64,000 bases of DNA from CAIWHR01 sp963830485 (GCA_963830485.1 CAWHNE010000026.1:62001-126000); one strand, 5' to 3'; shown: positions 9,029 through 18,547, numbered from the stretch's first letter. A program made the numbers and translations. The notes: a model not told the origin generated them from the sequence alone.

Positions 9029-10216
9029 TCAGTTCCCGGGGTCTTTGACATTCTCGAACTTGTCGAACTCGATGTTCCAGGGCTGGCCGTTGACGATCTT
9101 GACCTCGCGCAGGTAGACGGTCTGAATCGGCTGCCGGGTGGCGGGGTCGATCGACATGGGCCCGCGCGGGCTCGTCCACTTCATCCCCTTCATCGCCTCG
9201 ACCAGCTGCTCGCCGGTCGCGTTCGGGCCGGCCTTCTTCAGTGCCTCGTAGATCAGGTGCATGCCGTCGTAGCCGCCCAGCGAGTGGAAGTTCGGGCGCA
9301 TCCCGTTGTTCGCCTTCATGAACGCGTCGACATACGCCTTGTTCTCGGGCGAATCATGCGCCGCCGAGTAGTGGAACGACGTGATCACGCCAACCGAGGG
9401 CGCGCCCATGCTGACCAGCAGGTCGTCGTCGGTGACATCACCCGTGCCGATCATCCGGATGCCGGACTGCTTCAACCCGCGCTCCTCGAACTGCTTCATC
9501 ACCGCGAGCCCTTCGCCGGAGGGTACGAACACGAACAGCGCGTCGGGTTTCGCATCCTTGGCGCGCTGCAGGAAAGGCGCGTAGTCGGGGTTGCGCAGCG
9601 GTGTGCGGATCGACTCGACAACTTCGCCGCCGCCCGCCTTGAAGACCGCCACGAACGTCTTCTCGGCGTCGAGGCCCGGGCCATAGTCGGTGACCATCGT
9701 GACGACGCGCTTGATCTTGTTCTTGAGCGCCCATTCGGCGATCGGCGCGGTGACCTGAGGCAGCGTGAAGTTCGGTCGTACGATGAAAGGCGAGCGGGTC
9801 GGGATCATCCCGGTGGCTGCCGCCATCACGATCATCGGCACCTTCGCCTCGGTGGCCACCGGCGCCGCGGCGAGCGCGAGCGGCGTCAGGCCGAAGCCGG
9901 CGAGCACGTTGACCTTGTCCTGCACGACCATCTCCTGTGCGATCCGCTTGGTCGTCTCGGGCGCGAGCCCGGTGTCGTCCTTGACGATCAGCTCGATCTT
10001 GCGGCCGACGACGGTGTCGCCGTTCTTTGCCATGTAGAGGCGCGCCGCCGCCTCGATCTGCTTGCCGGTCGACGCGAACGGGCCCGTGAGCGGCAGAATG
10101 AGGCCGACCTTGAACGGGTCGGCGGCGAGCGCCGTGCCGGCGAGCGCGGCGAACGCGGCAACCGCCATGACGCCCTGGAGCGCGCGGCGGCGGGTAGCAC
10201 GAATACGGTCTTGCAT
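9029..10216 (-). CDS. ABC transporter substrate-binding protein (LivK-like, possibly aromatic acid)
   Basis: 395 residues. The twin-Arg-rich N-region and hydrophobic core (ALQGVMAVAAFAALAGTALA) form a Sec- or Tat-type signal peptide, followed by DPFKVGLILPLTGPFASTGK, the start of the type I periplasmic-binding fold. The ATG at 10216 is chosen because AAGGAGGA lies just upstream. It is the first gene of the liv set and follows the Rieske oxygenase gene by 74 bp. Ligand is not readable from sequence; an aromatic acid such as vanillate or protocatechuate is inferred from the operon. Confidence 0.88.
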   Translation of the reverse strand: MQDRIRATRRRALQGVMAVAAFAALAGTALAADPFKVGLILPLTGPFASTGKQIEAAARLYMAKNGDTVVGRKIELIVKDDTGLAPETTKRIAQEMVVQDKVNVLAGFGLTPLALAAAPVATEAKVPMIVMAAATGMIPTRSPFIVRPNFTLPQVTAPIAEWALKNKIKRVVTMVTDYGPGLDAEKTFVAVFKAGGGEVVESIRTPLRNPDYAPFLQRAKDAKPDALFVFVPSGEGLAVMKQFEERGLKQSGIRMIGTGDVTDDDLLVSMGAPSVGVITSFHYSAAHDSPENKAYVDAFMKANNGMRPNFHSLGGYDGMHLIYEALKKAGPNATGEQLVEAMKGMKWTSPRGPMSIDPATRQPIQTVYLREVKIVNGQPWNIEFDKFENVKDPGN

Positions 10217-10290
10217 GAGCTCCTCCTTGGTGGGTGATTCCGGACGTGTCGACATCGTGCAACGGCGATCGAGCTCGCCGCGCGGTGAAT

Positions 10291-11313
10291 TCATGCGCCT
10301 CGTGCCTCGGCCTCGATCAGCGACGCGAGCAGCCGCCGCCCCTGCGTGGGCCCGGCATCGGCCTTGACCGCGATCGTGAAGACCGGGTCGGTTACGTCGC
10401 CGATGATGCGCTGCTGCGATTCCAGCATGTCCTTGTCCTCATCGAACGTGCGGCCGACGTTGGTGCGCAGGAATTCGGTGACACCGGGCTCGTCCAGCCG
10501 GAAGTTGCGCGCGAACGCCCAGAAGTAGTGGGTTGACGTCGCCGTCTCCGGCGTCATCAGGTTGATCACGCGGCCCTCGACTCGGTTCGAGCCGGGCACC
10601 GCGTCGAGCGGCGCGACACCGACATCGATCACGATGTAGCCCGGCGGCTGGAAGACGGTTCGCTGCCAGCGGTCGATGCGGTCCGTCGCCTTCAGCCGGC
10701 CGAGGAACTGGTAGAACGGCGGCGGCGTGCAGCCCGGCATGTCCTTGTCGATCCGCACGGCGCCGTCGTCGACCTTGATCGCGATCGGCGTTTCCGCCAC
10801 GGCCTCGTGACCGATCGTCCGCGTGTGCACGTAGGTCTCGTGCGATAGGTCGAGCAGGTTGTCGTTCAAGAGCCGATAGTTGGCGGCGATCCGGTGGTAG
10901 CCCTCGGCCGCGACCCACGCCGGGTCGTCGAGCCAGTGCACGTCCGGCACCCGCGCGGCGTCGGCGCGTTCCGGATCGCCCAGCCAGATCCAGACGAGCC
11001 GGTACTTCTCGATCACCGGAAACGCGCGCACGCGCGCCTTCGACGGCACGTGGTCCTGGCCCGGAATCTGCACGCATTTCCCCGTCGTGTCGTAGCACAG
11101 CCCGTGATAGCCGCAGCGCAGCGTATCACCGATCAGCGCGCCTTTCGACAGCGGCGCGAAGCGGTGCGCGCATTTGTCCTCGAGAGCGACCGGCCTGCCA
11201 TCCAGCGCCCGGTAGAGCACGACCGGCTCGTCGCAGATGCGTCGGGCGAAAAGCTGCCCGCCGACGACCTCGTGCGTGAATGCCGCCACCTGCCAGCAAT
11301 TGCGCAACCACAT
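10291..11313 (-). CDS. vanA: Rieske aromatic-ring oxygenase, vanillate O-demethylase oxygenase-like (VanA)
   Basis: 340 residues. The Rieske cluster ligands are C48-x-H50 and C67-x2-H70 (DKCAHRFAP and LRCGYHG). The mononuclear iron site is NLLDLSHETYVH (His158, His163), the same text as in VanA. Later text (DEDKDMLESQQR) also follows VanA closely. VanA with its reductase demethylates vanillate to protocatechuate and formaldehyde, which fits the ligAB genes in the same operon. GGAG precedes the ATG at 11313. Other O-demethylases of this family (for example syringate or isovanillate) cannot be excluded. Confidence 0.82.
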   Translation of the reverse strand: MWLRNCWQVAAFTHEVVGGQLFARRICDEPVVLYRALDGRPVALEDKCAHRFAPLSKGALIGDTLRCGYHGLCYDTTGKCVQIPGQDHVPSKARVRAFPVIEKYRLVWIWLGDPERADAARVPDVHWLDDPAWVAAEGYHRIAANYRLLNDNLLDLSHETYVHTRTIGHEAVAETPIAIKVDDGAVRIDKDMPGCTPPPFYQFLGRLKATDRIDRWQRTVFQPPGYIVIDVGVAPLDAVPGSNRVEGRVINLMTPETATSTHYFWAFARNFRLDEPGVTEFLRTNVGRTFDEDKDMLESQQRIIGDVTDPVFTIAVKADAGPTQGRRLLASLIEAEARGA

Positions 11314-11350
11314 GATGCCTCTCCTTCGTTCGGTGCCCCGCGGCTCGACG

Positions 11351-12310
11351 TCACAGGTCCAGCACGAGGCGCGGCGTCTTCGCCCGCGACACACACACCG
11401 TCATCCGGTCCCCGGCACGCTTCTCGGCGTCGGTGAGGAAGACGTCGCGATGATCGGGCTCGCCCTCGAGCACGCCGGTGATGCACGTGCCACACACGCC
11501 CTGCTCGCACGACGTGTCGACGACGATGCCATTCTCGGCCAACACCTCGATGATCGTGCGGCCGTCCGGAATCTCGAACTCGCCGCCGTGGCGCGCGAGC
11601 TTCACCACGAAGTGCTCGCGCGGCCCGCCGAGTGCCGCGGGATCGGCCGCGAAGTACTCGAGGTGCACGGCCTCCGGCGGCCACGTCGACGCCGCCGTCG
11701 CCTCGACCAAATCCATGAACGGCCGTGGCCCGCACAGGTACAGATGTGCGTCCTCCGGCCGGTGCCACAGGAGCTTGCGCACGTAGGCGCGCACTTGCTC
11801 CGGCTCGAGCGCGTAGTGGAACGCGACGCGACCGCGGTACTCGGGGCCCGACAGCAGGTCGTGGAACGCCGTGTGGGCGATCGAGCGGCTGAAGTACACG
11901 AGCTGGAACGACGCGCCAGCCGCGAGCAGGTGCCTTGCCATCGCGAGGAGCGGCGTAATGCCGATGCCGCCGGCGAAGAGCAGGTGATGTGCCGCGCCGC
12001 TCGCGAGCGCGAAGTTGTTGCGCGGCGCGCCGATCGTCAGGCGGTCGCCCGCGCGAACGCGCTCGTGCATCGCCTGCGAGCCGCCGCGCGAGGCCGGCTC
12101 GCGCTTGACCGCGATCATGTAGTGATCCGTATCGCGCGGATCGTTGCACAGCGAGTACTGCCGCACGAGGCCCGGTACGACGTGCACGTCGACGTGGGCG
12201 CCCGCGGTGAACGGCGGCAGTGCAGCGCCCTCGGCGGCGACCAGCTCGAACGAGCGGACGTCTGCCGCTTCGTCGCGCACCGCTCGCACCGTCACTGTCA
12301 GCTCGCCCAT
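11351..12310 (-). CDS. vanB: Ferredoxin-type reductase, vanillate O-demethylase reductase-like (VanB)
   Basis: 319 residues in the order of the phthalate dioxygenase reductase family: flavin-binding barrel (RQYSLCNDP about residue 50), NAD-binding domain (FAGGIGITPLLAM about residue 115) and a C-terminal plant-type 2Fe-2S domain with C-x4-C-x2-C in CEQGVCGTC plus a distal Cys. It supplies electrons to the adjacent VanA-like oxygenase. Its first codons overlap the end of the alpha/beta hydrolase gene, which indicates coupling. Confidence 0.85.
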   Translation of the reverse strand: MGELTVTVRAVRDEAADVRSFELVAAEGAALPPFTAGAHVDVHVVPGLVRQYSLCNDPRDTDHYMIAVKREPASRGGSQAMHERVRAGDRLTIGAPRNNFALASGAAHHLLFAGGIGITPLLAMARHLLAAGASFQLVYFSRSIAHTAFHDLLSGPEYRGRVAFHYALEPEQVRAYVRKLLWHRPEDAHLYLCGPRPFMDLVEATAASTWPPEAVHLEYFAADPAALGGPREHFVVKLARHGGEFEIPDGRTIIEVLAENGIVVDTSCEQGVCGTCITGVLEGEPDHRDVFLTDAEKRAGDRMTVCVSRAKTPRLVLDL

Positions 12311-13038
12311 TGCCGCACCGTTTCTACCCGCGCAGGTGCCCGCAGCCAGGCGAGCAGGGCGCTCGCCACCTCACGCGGCCGCTCCATCGGCGCCATGTGG
12401 CCGCAGCGCTCCACGATGGCGAGCCGCGCGTTCGGAATCAGCGCCGCCATCTCCCGGTGCTGCGCGCAGGTGCTCCAGCCGTCCTCACGTCCGCACAGCA
12501 CGAGCGCAGGGCAGGCGATGGAGCGCAGCAACGCCGTCGTGTCGGGCCGCGCGAGCAGCGCCTCGATCTGGCCCGCGAACTCGGACGCCGTGCGCCGCTC
12601 GAACATGTCGAGGATTGCGTCGATCAGCGCCCGGTCGTCGCGCCGATCCGGATGGACCATCGGTCGCACCCATTCGCGCGCCATCGCCCGCATGCCGCTT
12701 TCGCGCGCGAGCGTCAGGAGCGCGAGCCGCCGCGCCTTCTCTTCCGCGCCGGCGGGACCTGCCGGCCTGGCGCGAAAACCCGTGTCGAGAAGCGCGAGCC
12801 GCGACACTTGCCCCGGCGCCCGGCGCACGATCTCCAGCGCGACGCGGCCGCCCATCGAGTGTCCGGCCAGCGCGAAGGACGGCGGCGCATCGGCGAGCAC
12901 GCGCTCCGCCATCTCGGTGAGGCTTCTCGCATCCGCATAGTCGGCGATCCGACAGTCCGCGGCAGCCTCCAAGCTCGGCAGCATCGGCGCCCAGACGGCG
13001 GCGTCGCACAAGAGCCCAGGCAGGAGCAGCAGGTTCAT
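12298..13038 (-). CDS. Alpha/beta hydrolase, enol-lactonase-like
   Basis: 246 residues. Nucleophile elbow GHSMGG near residue 60, acid in LVLCGREDGW and His in ERCGHMAPME near the C-terminus make the standard triad. Size and sequence text resemble PcaD-type 3-oxoadipate enol-lactonases and other small carboxylesterases. It sits 17 bp downstream of ligJ and overlaps vanB. In this operon it might act on an ester or lactone of an aromatic acid, but nothing in the sequence fixes the substrate. The ATG at 13038 has a weak ribosome site. Confidence 0.75.
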   Translation of the reverse strand: MNLLLLPGLLCDAAVWAPMLPSLEAAADCRIADYADARSLTEMAERVLADAPPSFALAGHSMGGRVALEIVRRAPGQVSRLALLDTGFRARPAGPAGAEEKARRLALLTLARESGMRAMAREWVRPMVHPDRRDDRALIDAILDMFERRTASEFAGQIEALLARPDTTALLRSIACPALVLCGREDGWSTCAQHREMAALIPNARLAIVERCGHMAPMERPREVASALLAWLRAPARVETVRQWAS

Positions 13039-13055
13039 CTTTGCGGAAGGCCGAG

Positions 13056-14103
13056 TCAGCCGCGCTTCGCCGCGGCGTTCACCTGGCGCGCGCTCTTCGA
13101 TCCCAGCCGCCCGAACACCCGCCGCGCGTTGCCCTCGAAGATCTTGCGGCGATCCGCCTCCGAGAGCGCGTCCATCTGATCGACGTAGCGCTTCGTGTCG
13201 TCGAAGTGATGTCCGGTCTCGGGGTCGATGCCTCGCACGGCGCCGACCATCTCGGAGGCGAATAGGATGTTGTCGACGGGGATCACCTTGGTCAGGAGCT
13301 CGATCCCGGGACGATGGTAGACGCACGTGTCGAAGAACACGTTGTTCAGCAGCAGCTCCTTCAACGGCGGCCGCTTCATGTCCTGCGCGAGCCCGCGGTA
13401 GCGCCCCCAGTGGTACGGCACCGCGCCGCCGCCGTGCGGGATGATGAACTTGAGCGTCGGAAAGTCGTTGAACAGGTCGGACGTCAGGAACTGCATGAAC
13501 GCCGTCGTGTCCGCGTTGATGTAGTGCGCGCCGGTCGCGTGGAAGCACGGATTGCAGGACGTGCTCACGTGGACCATCGCCGGCACGTCGAGCTCGACCA
13601 TCTTCTCGTAGAGCGGGTACCACCAGCGGTCGGTCAGCGGCGGCTCCTTCCAGTGCCCGCCCGACGGGTCCGGGTTGAGGTTGCAGCCGATGAAGCCGAG
13701 CTCGTTCACGCAGCGCTCGAGCTCCGGCGATGCATCGCTCCGGCCGCACGCCGGGCGACTGCGGCAGCTGGCAGACGCCGACGAAGTTGTCCGGGTACAG
13801 GCCGCAGACCCGCGCGACGAGGTCGTTGCAGATCTCCGACCACTCGCGGCTCGTCGCCTCGGTGCCGATGTGGTGCGCCATGAAGCTCGCGCGCGGCGAG
13901 AAGATCGTCAGGTCCGTGCCGCGCTCGCGCTGCATCTTCAGTTGCGCGTTCTCGAGGCTCGCCCGGATCTCGTCGTCCGCGATGACCAGTTCGCCGCGCG
14001 CCGGCGATTTCGCCGGCTCGTCGAGCGCCGCGACCTGCCGCTTGCGCCACGCCTCGAGCGCGGCCGGCGCCGTCGTGTAGTGCCCGTGACAGTCGATGAT
14101 CAT
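13056..14103 (-). CDS. ligJ: 4-oxalomesaconate hydratase (LigJ), frameshifted
   Basis: The N-terminal frame starts MIIDCHGHYTTAP (metal-binding HxH) and includes FSPRASFMAHHIG. After a frame break near 13740 the second frame gives LGFIGCNLNPDPSGGHW, then MVHVSTSCN, IIPHGGGAVPYHWGR and FDTCVYHRPG, ending at 13056. This follows LigJ of Sphingobium closely along its whole length (about 345 residues). LigJ hydrates 4-oxalomesaconate to 4-carboxy-4-hydroxy-2-oxoadipate in protocatechuate 4,5-cleavage. One extra base restores a continuous protein, so I infer an intact gene. Confidence 0.85.
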
Positions 14104-14125
14104 CGCGGATCCGCCTTCTGTCGCC

Positions 14126-14995
14126 TCAGGCCGCGCGCGACTGTGCCGCCGGGCGTGGCTCGTTCGCGAGCACCATCAGGCCTGTCGCCGTGTTGGAGAT
14201 CGGAATGTGGTAGTTCGAGTGGACCTTGGTCACGCGACCGCTGAGCGCGCCGCGCGCCGCGAGCCAGGCCATGAGCTCGGTCCCTTGCGCGCCGGCCTCG
14301 CGGACGATGTCGAGCGTCGAGTAGCGGGTCAGCCGCTCCGGATCGCCGACGATCGCGTCCATGCACATGAGGTCGAACGGCTTGTTGATGAATCCCGCGC
14401 GCTTGCCGTCGAGCTGGTGTGAGAGCCCCCCCGTGCCGAGCACGAGGACGCGCACGTTCTCGTCCCAGGCGTCGAGCGCGCGGCCGACGGCCTGGCCGAG
14501 GCGATACGCGCGCCGCGGCGACGGCAGCGGATGCTGGACATGGTTCATCGCGATGGGGACGATGCGCACGGGCCAGTCGGCGCCGCCCGGCCACAGCAGC
14601 GCCATCGGCAGCGTCAGCGCGTGATCGACCAGCATCTCCTGGCACATCGTGATGTCGAACTCGTCGGCAACGAGCGACTCGATGATGTGCCACGACAGTG
14701 CGGGATCCCCCTTGAACGGCTTGACCGTGGGGATGCCCCAGCCCTCGTCGGCATTGCGGTACTCGGGCGCGGCGCCGACGGCGAACGTCGGCAGCTTGTC
14801 GAGGAAGAAGTTGAGCCCATGGTCGTTGTAGAACACGACGGCGACGTCGGGCCTCGCCTGCGCGAGCCACGCGTGCACGGGCGGAAACCCGTCGAAGAAC
14901 GGCTTCCAGTAGGGCTCCTGCTGCAGGTTCTTCGCAATCGCACCTCCGATGGCCGGGACGTGCGAGCTCGTGACAGCTCCGATGACGTTTGCCAT
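14126..14995 (-). CDS. Class III extradiol dioxygenase beta subunit, second LigB-type
   Basis: 289 residues. Iron ligands of the LigB fold are visible: SSHVPAIG (His12), YNDHG (His about 60) and Glu in GTELMAW; the GGLSHQL motif carries the catalytic His. It diverges clearly from the second copy at 16389-17231, particularly at the C-terminus. AGGAG precedes the ATG at 14995. With the small subunit just upstream it forms a complete LigAB-like enzyme. It may be a second protocatechuate 4,5-dioxygenase or may act on a related diol such as gallate or 3-O-methylgallate; sequence alone does not decide. Confidence 0.82.
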   Translation of the reverse strand: MANVIGAVTSSHVPAIGGAIAKNLQQEPYWKPFFDGFPPVHAWLAQARPDVAVVFYNDHGLNFFLDKLPTFAVGAAPEYRNADEGWGIPTVKPFKGDPALSWHIIESLVADEFDITMCQEMLVDHALTLPMALLWPGGADWPVRIVPIAMNHVQHPLPSPRRAYRLGQAVGRALDAWDENVRVLVLGTGGLSHQLDGKRAGFINKPFDLMCMDAIVGDPERLTRYSTLDIVREAGAQGTELMAWLAARGALSGRVTKVHSNYHIPISNTATGLMVLANEPRPAAQSRAA

Positions 14996-15006
14996 GATGG
15001 GATCTC

Positions 15007-15360
15007 CTATTGGCCCGCCGCGACCAGCATGGCCTTGAACGCGTCCTTGCTCATTCCCGTCTGCTGCGCGCCGACATCCTGGACGTCGAGCCCGAGGATG
15101 CCGGCGAACTTGGCGAGATAGTAGATGTTGCCGCCGGCCGCGATCAGCTGCAGCACGTTGCGGCTCGCGATCGCCGCGCGCTGCTCGTCGTTGAGCGCGT
15201 ACTTGCGGCAGTAGGCGTCCTCGTCGCGCTTGAACTCCGCGCGGTTGTCCGCCGAATTGAACGAATAGCACATACGGTTGAGCGCATAGCCCTTGCGCGC
15301 CAGGTACCCGTCGAACACCGTGGTGCCCGGAATTCCGTAATCCCGCTGACTGCCCCGCAT
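15007..15360 (-). CDS. Class III extradiol dioxygenase alpha subunit, second LigA-type
   Basis: 117 residues, the usual size of LigA-type small subunits. Seen: IPGTTVFDGYLARKGYALNRMCYSF and the C-terminal AAGGNIYYLAKFAG, which caps the active site of the large subunit. It lies 11 bp upstream of the first ligB-like gene. It shares its design but only moderate sequence with the other LigA at 17235-17633, so the two pairs are not a recent duplication. Confidence 0.82.
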   Translation of the reverse strand: MRGSQRDYGIPGTTVFDGYLARKGYALNRMCYSFNSADNRAEFKRDEDAYCRKYALNDEQRAAIASRNVLQLIAAGGNIYYLAKFAGILGLDVQDVGAQQTGMSKDAFKAMLVAAGQ

Positions 15361-15441
15361 CGCCTGCCCCTCTCGCCTCGTTTCGTCGCCATGTCACTGC
15401 AGTCGGCGTCTTCGCGCGCCATCCGCACACGTTTCCATCGG

Positions 15442-16392
15442 TCAGGCCGCCTCGCGAACAAGTTGCGCCTCCAGCGCCGCCAGCGTCCGATAACACGGCA
15501 GCACCTGTGCGACGCTCGCGTTCGGCTCGCGCCGCTCGCGGATCGCCGCGACGAACTCGCGGTCCTGCAGCTCGATCCCGTTCATCGACACGTCGACCTT
15601 CGACACGTCGATCTTCTGATCCTTGCCGTCGACCAGGTCGTCATAGCGCGCAATGTACGTGCCCGTGTCGCCGATGTACCGGAAGAACGTCCCGAGCGGC
15701 CCGTCGTTGTTGAACGAGAGCGACAGCGTACAGATCGCGCCGGTCGCCGCCTTGAGTTGGATCGACATATCCATCGCGATGCCGAGCTCGGGATGGATTG
15801 GCCCCTGAAGCGCGTGCGCGGCTACGATCGGTCCCGTCTGCCACGCGAAGAGATCGACCGTGTGCGCGGCGTGATGCCAGAGCAGGTGATCCGTCCATGA
15901 TCGCGGCTGCCCGAGCGCGTTGATATTCCGGCGCCGGAAGAAGTAGGTCTGCACGTCCATCTGCTGGATCTTGAGCGCGCCGGCCGCGATGCGGCTGTGT
16001 ACCCACTGGTGGCTCGGATTGAAGCGGCGCGTGTGGCCGACCATCGCGACGAGCCCCGTCTCCTTCTGCGCACGGTCGACCGCGAGCGCGCCGTCGAGGC
16101 TGTCGGCGAGGGGGATCTCGACCTGCATGTGCTTCCCCGCGCGCAGGCACTGCTCGGCTTGCGCTGCATGGAGCTGCGTGGGCGTCGCGAGGATCACGGC
16201 GTCTACGTCCGGTCGCGCGAGGCTCTCGCCAAGGTCTGTTGTCACGTGCGCGACGCCGAATTTCCCCGCGACCTCCCGCGTCGCCTCCAGCGTGCGACCC
16301 ACGAGTGAGACGACCCGGGCGCCGTCGATCTTCGCGAGCGCTTCAAGGTGCTTGACACCGAAGGCGCCGGCACCGGCCAGGCAGATGTTCAT
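15442..16392 (-). CDS. ligC: 4-carboxy-2-hydroxymuconate-6-semialdehyde dehydrogenase (LigC)
   Basis: 316 residues, Gfo/Idh/MocA fold. The Rossmann start is MNICLAGAGAFGVKHLEAL; the family Lys position reads AGKHMQVEIP. Text such as VGHTRRFNPSHQWVH and FFRRRNINALGQPRSWTDHLLWHH is characteristic of LigC/PmdC. It oxidises the LigAB ring-cleavage product (hemiacetal form) to 2-pyrone-4,6-dicarboxylate with NAD(P). Its ATG overlaps the ligB stop (ATGA) and places it between the two dioxygenase pairs. Confidence 0.88.
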   Translation of the reverse strand: MNICLAGAGAFGVKHLEALAKIDGARVVSLVGRTLEATREVAGKFGVAHVTTDLGESLARPDVDAVILATPTQLHAAQAEQCLRAGKHMQVEIPLADSLDGALAVDRAQKETGLVAMVGHTRRFNPSHQWVHSRIAAGALKIQQMDVQTYFFRRRNINALGQPRSWTDHLLWHHAAHTVDLFAWQTGPIVAAHALQGPIHPELGIAMDMSIQLKAATGAICTLSLSFNNDGPLGTFFRYIGDTGTYIARYDDLVDGKDQKIDVSKVDVSMNGIELQDREFVAAIRERREPNASVAQVLPCYRTLAALEAQLVREAA

Positions 16393-17231
16393 CGAGGATT
16401 CTCGAAGATGATGTGACCGACCGCCGTGTTCGACGCCGGCACGTGGTAGAAGCGGTAGACCTCGCGCGCGTCCGCGGCGAGCGCGCCGCGCATGATGAGC
16501 CACATCACGAGCTCGATGCCCTCGGATCCGGCCTCACGCACGTACTCGAGGTGCGGCACCCGCGCGAGCCCTTCCGGGTCGATCGTCAGTCGGTCGAGGA
16601 AACGCGTGTCGAACTCGCGGTTGATGAGGCCCGCGCGCGGCCCCTGCAGCTGGTGCGACATTCCGCCCGTGCCCCAGACCATGACATCGAGATCGCCGTC
16701 GAACGACGCGACGGCCTTGCGGATCGCGCGCCCCAGGTTCCAGCAGCGGTTGCCGGTGGGCGGGGGGTATTGGACGACGTTGACCGCGAGCGGGATCACC
16801 TTGCACGGCCAGGCGGCGGGCTGCCCGAACATCAGCGACATCGGCACGGTGAGCCCGTGATCGACGTCCATGCGGTTGACGATCGTCATGTCGAACTCGT
16901 CGAGGATCGTCGACTGCGCAATGTGCCAGGCAAGCTCCGGATGTCCCTCGACCACGGGCACCGGCCGCGGTCCCCATCCCTCGTCGGCCGGCGCGAACGA
17001 TTCCGCGCAACCGAGCGCGAATGTCGGAATCATCTCGAGCGAGAACGCGGATGCATGGTCGTTGTAGACAAGGACGACGACGTCGGGCTTCTGCTCCGCG
17101 ATCCAGCGCTTCGAGAATTCATAGCCGGCGAACACGGGCTGCCAGTACGGTTCGCCCGTCTTGCCGAGGTCGATCGCGGCGCCGACCGCCGGAATGTGCG
17201 ATGTCGCGACGCCAGCCGTGATTCGTGCCAT
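16389..17231 (-). CDS. ligB: Protocatechuate 4,5-dioxygenase beta subunit (LigB)
   Basis: 280 residues. It follows Sphingobium LigB almost line by line: SHIPAVGAAI (His12), LVYNDHASAF (His61), DEGWGPRPVP, WGTGGMSHQLQGPRAGLIN (catalytic His) and SEGIELVMWLIMRGAL (Glu242 position), then YHVPASNTA. It cleaves protocatechuate between C4 and C5 with non-haem Fe(II). The long C-terminal tail of the Sphingobium enzyme is missing. It is spaced four bases from ligA. Confidence 0.92.
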   Translation of the reverse strand: MARITAGVATSHIPAVGAAIDLGKTGEPYWQPVFAGYEFSKRWIAEQKPDVVVLVYNDHASAFSLEMIPTFALGCAESFAPADEGWGPRPVPVVEGHPELAWHIAQSTILDEFDMTIVNRMDVDHGLTVPMSLMFGQPAAWPCKVIPLAVNVVQYPPPTGNRCWNLGRAIRKAVASFDGDLDVMVWGTGGMSHQLQGPRAGLINREFDTRFLDRLTIDPEGLARVPHLEYVREAGSEGIELVMWLIMRGALAADAREVYRFYHVPASNTAVGHIIFENPR

Positions 17232-17234
17232 GTT

Positions 17235-17633
17235 CTAGCGGCTCCGGTCCGTCTTGCTGCGATTGCCCTGGGCCGGACGCCCACCCGCGACCATCATCGC
17301 CTTGTACTCGTCTTCGGGCATGCCCGTCATCTTGGAGGCGAGATTCTGGAACGAGAAGCCATCGGTGGCGCCGATCTTCGCCAGAAAGTAGATATTGCCG
17401 CCCAGCTCGATCATCCGGTTGTAGTCGCGCGCGAGCACGGCGTCGCGCTGCGCATCGGTCATCGGGAAGCGCTGCAGATAGGCGCGCTCGTCCGCCTTGA
17501 ACGCTTCACGATTGGCGGCTTTCATCAGCGACATGCAGAACATGTTGAGGTGGTAGCCCAGGCGCGACTGCGTCGCGTCGAAGACGACCGTCCCGGGAAT
17601 GTCCTTGAACGCATCGGTGTAGTTCGCCGGCAC
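17235..17633 (-). CDS. ligA: Protocatechuate 4,5-dioxygenase alpha subunit (LigA)
   Basis: 132 residues. Contains DIPGTVVFDATQSRLGYHLNMF at the N-terminus and IELGGNIYFLAKIGATDG near residue 85, the lid region of LigA. The tail is basic (QGNRSKTDRSR). It is the small subunit partner of the LigB encoded immediately downstream and starts four bases before the ligI stop is cleared, so the genes are tightly packed. Confidence 0.9.
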   Translation of the reverse strand: MPANYTDAFKDIPGTVVFDATQSRLGYHLNMFCMSLMKAANREAFKADERAYLQRFPMTDAQRDAVLARDYNRMIELGGNIYFLAKIGATDGFSFQNLASKMTGMPEDEYKAMMVAGGRPAQGNRSKTDRSR

Positions 17634-17636
17634 GGT

Positions 17637-18509
17637 TCAGCTCCAGTAGAGCCGCATGGGGTTGTCGACGAGCAGCTTGCGCTGCAGCTCCGGCGTCGCC
17701 GCAATCTTCGGCACGAAGTCGACGAGCTTGCCGTCGTCGGGCATGTGCGTCTTCATGTTCGGATGCGGCCAGTCGGTGCCCCAGAGGACACGATCCGGAA
17801 ACGTGTCGACGAGTCGCGTCGCGAAGGGCACGACGTCATCGTATCCCGGCGGTCCCGATTTCGACAGCCGCTCGGGACAGCTCACCTTCGACCAGATATT
17901 CGGATGCTCCGCCAGCAGGCGCACGAAGCGCTCGAATTCCGGCCCGTCGACCGGCTTGCCTACGTCCGGGCGGCCCATGTGATCGACGACGACGGTGGTG
18001 GGCAGCGCCGTGAAGAAGTCCCACAGGTCGGGCAGGTCCTGCGCCTCGAAGTAGACGACCACGTGCCAGCCAAGCGGCGCGATGCGCTGCGCAATCTCGG
18101 CCAAGACCTCGCGCGGTGTGAAGTCGACCAGCCGCCGGACGAAGTTGAAGCGCGTACCGCGCACGCCCGCGGCATGCAGCGCGCGAAGCTCGGCATCACT
18201 GACCCCGCGGCCAACGGAGGCCACGCCGCGCGCCCGGCTGCCGGAGTTGACGAGCGCGTCGACGAGCGCCCGGTTGTCGTTGCCGTGGCAAGTCGCCTGC
18301 ACGATGACGTTGCGCTCGAAGCCCAGGAAATCGCGCAGCGCGAAGAGCTTCTCCTTCGGCGCATCGCACGGTGTGTACTTGCGTTCAGGCGCATAAGGGA
18401 AGACGGCGGCGGGGCCGAATACATGGCAGTGCGCGTCGACGGCACCTTTCGGCGCCGCGAAGGCGGGCTCCGACGGCGCGGGATCGAACGGCAGGTAGTC
18501 GGCGTCCAC
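17637..18509 (-). CDS. ligI: 2-pyrone-4,6-dicarboxylate lactonase (LigI)
   Basis: 290 residues, amidohydrolase fold. Seen: GAVDAHCHVFGP near residue 21, FLGFERNVIVQATCHGND, RGTRFNFVRRLVDF, VVVDHMGRPD, WSKVSCPERLS and WGTDWPHPN, all in LigI order; the final NPMRLYWS matches too. It opens the pyrone ring to 4-oxalomesaconate without needing a metal. The start is uncertain: the open frame runs much further upstream, but GTG at 18509 leaves about 20 residues before the conserved core, as in known LigI proteins. Confidence 0.88.
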   Translation of the reverse strand: MDADYLPFDPAPSEPAFAAPKGAVDAHCHVFGPAAVFPYAPERKYTPCDAPKEKLFALRDFLGFERNVIVQATCHGNDNRALVDALVNSGSRARGVASVGRGVSDAELRALHAAGVRGTRFNFVRRLVDFTPREVLAEIAQRIAPLGWHVVVYFEAQDLPDLWDFFTALPTTVVVDHMGRPDVGKPVDGPEFERFVRLLAEHPNIWSKVSCPERLSKSGPPGYDDVVPFATRLVDTFPDRVLWGTDWPHPNMKTHMPDDGKLVDFVPKIAATPELQRKLLVDNPMRLYWS

Positions 18510-18547
18510 GGGGATCCGGTTCAACGAACGGACCGCGCGCGCAGGGC

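Noticed and set aside
9257..10237. Long open frame on the plus strand (about 326 codons) opposite the LivK-like gene
   Set aside because: Arginine/histidine-rich mirror of a high-GC gene; the minus strand has signal peptide, ribosome site and family motifs.
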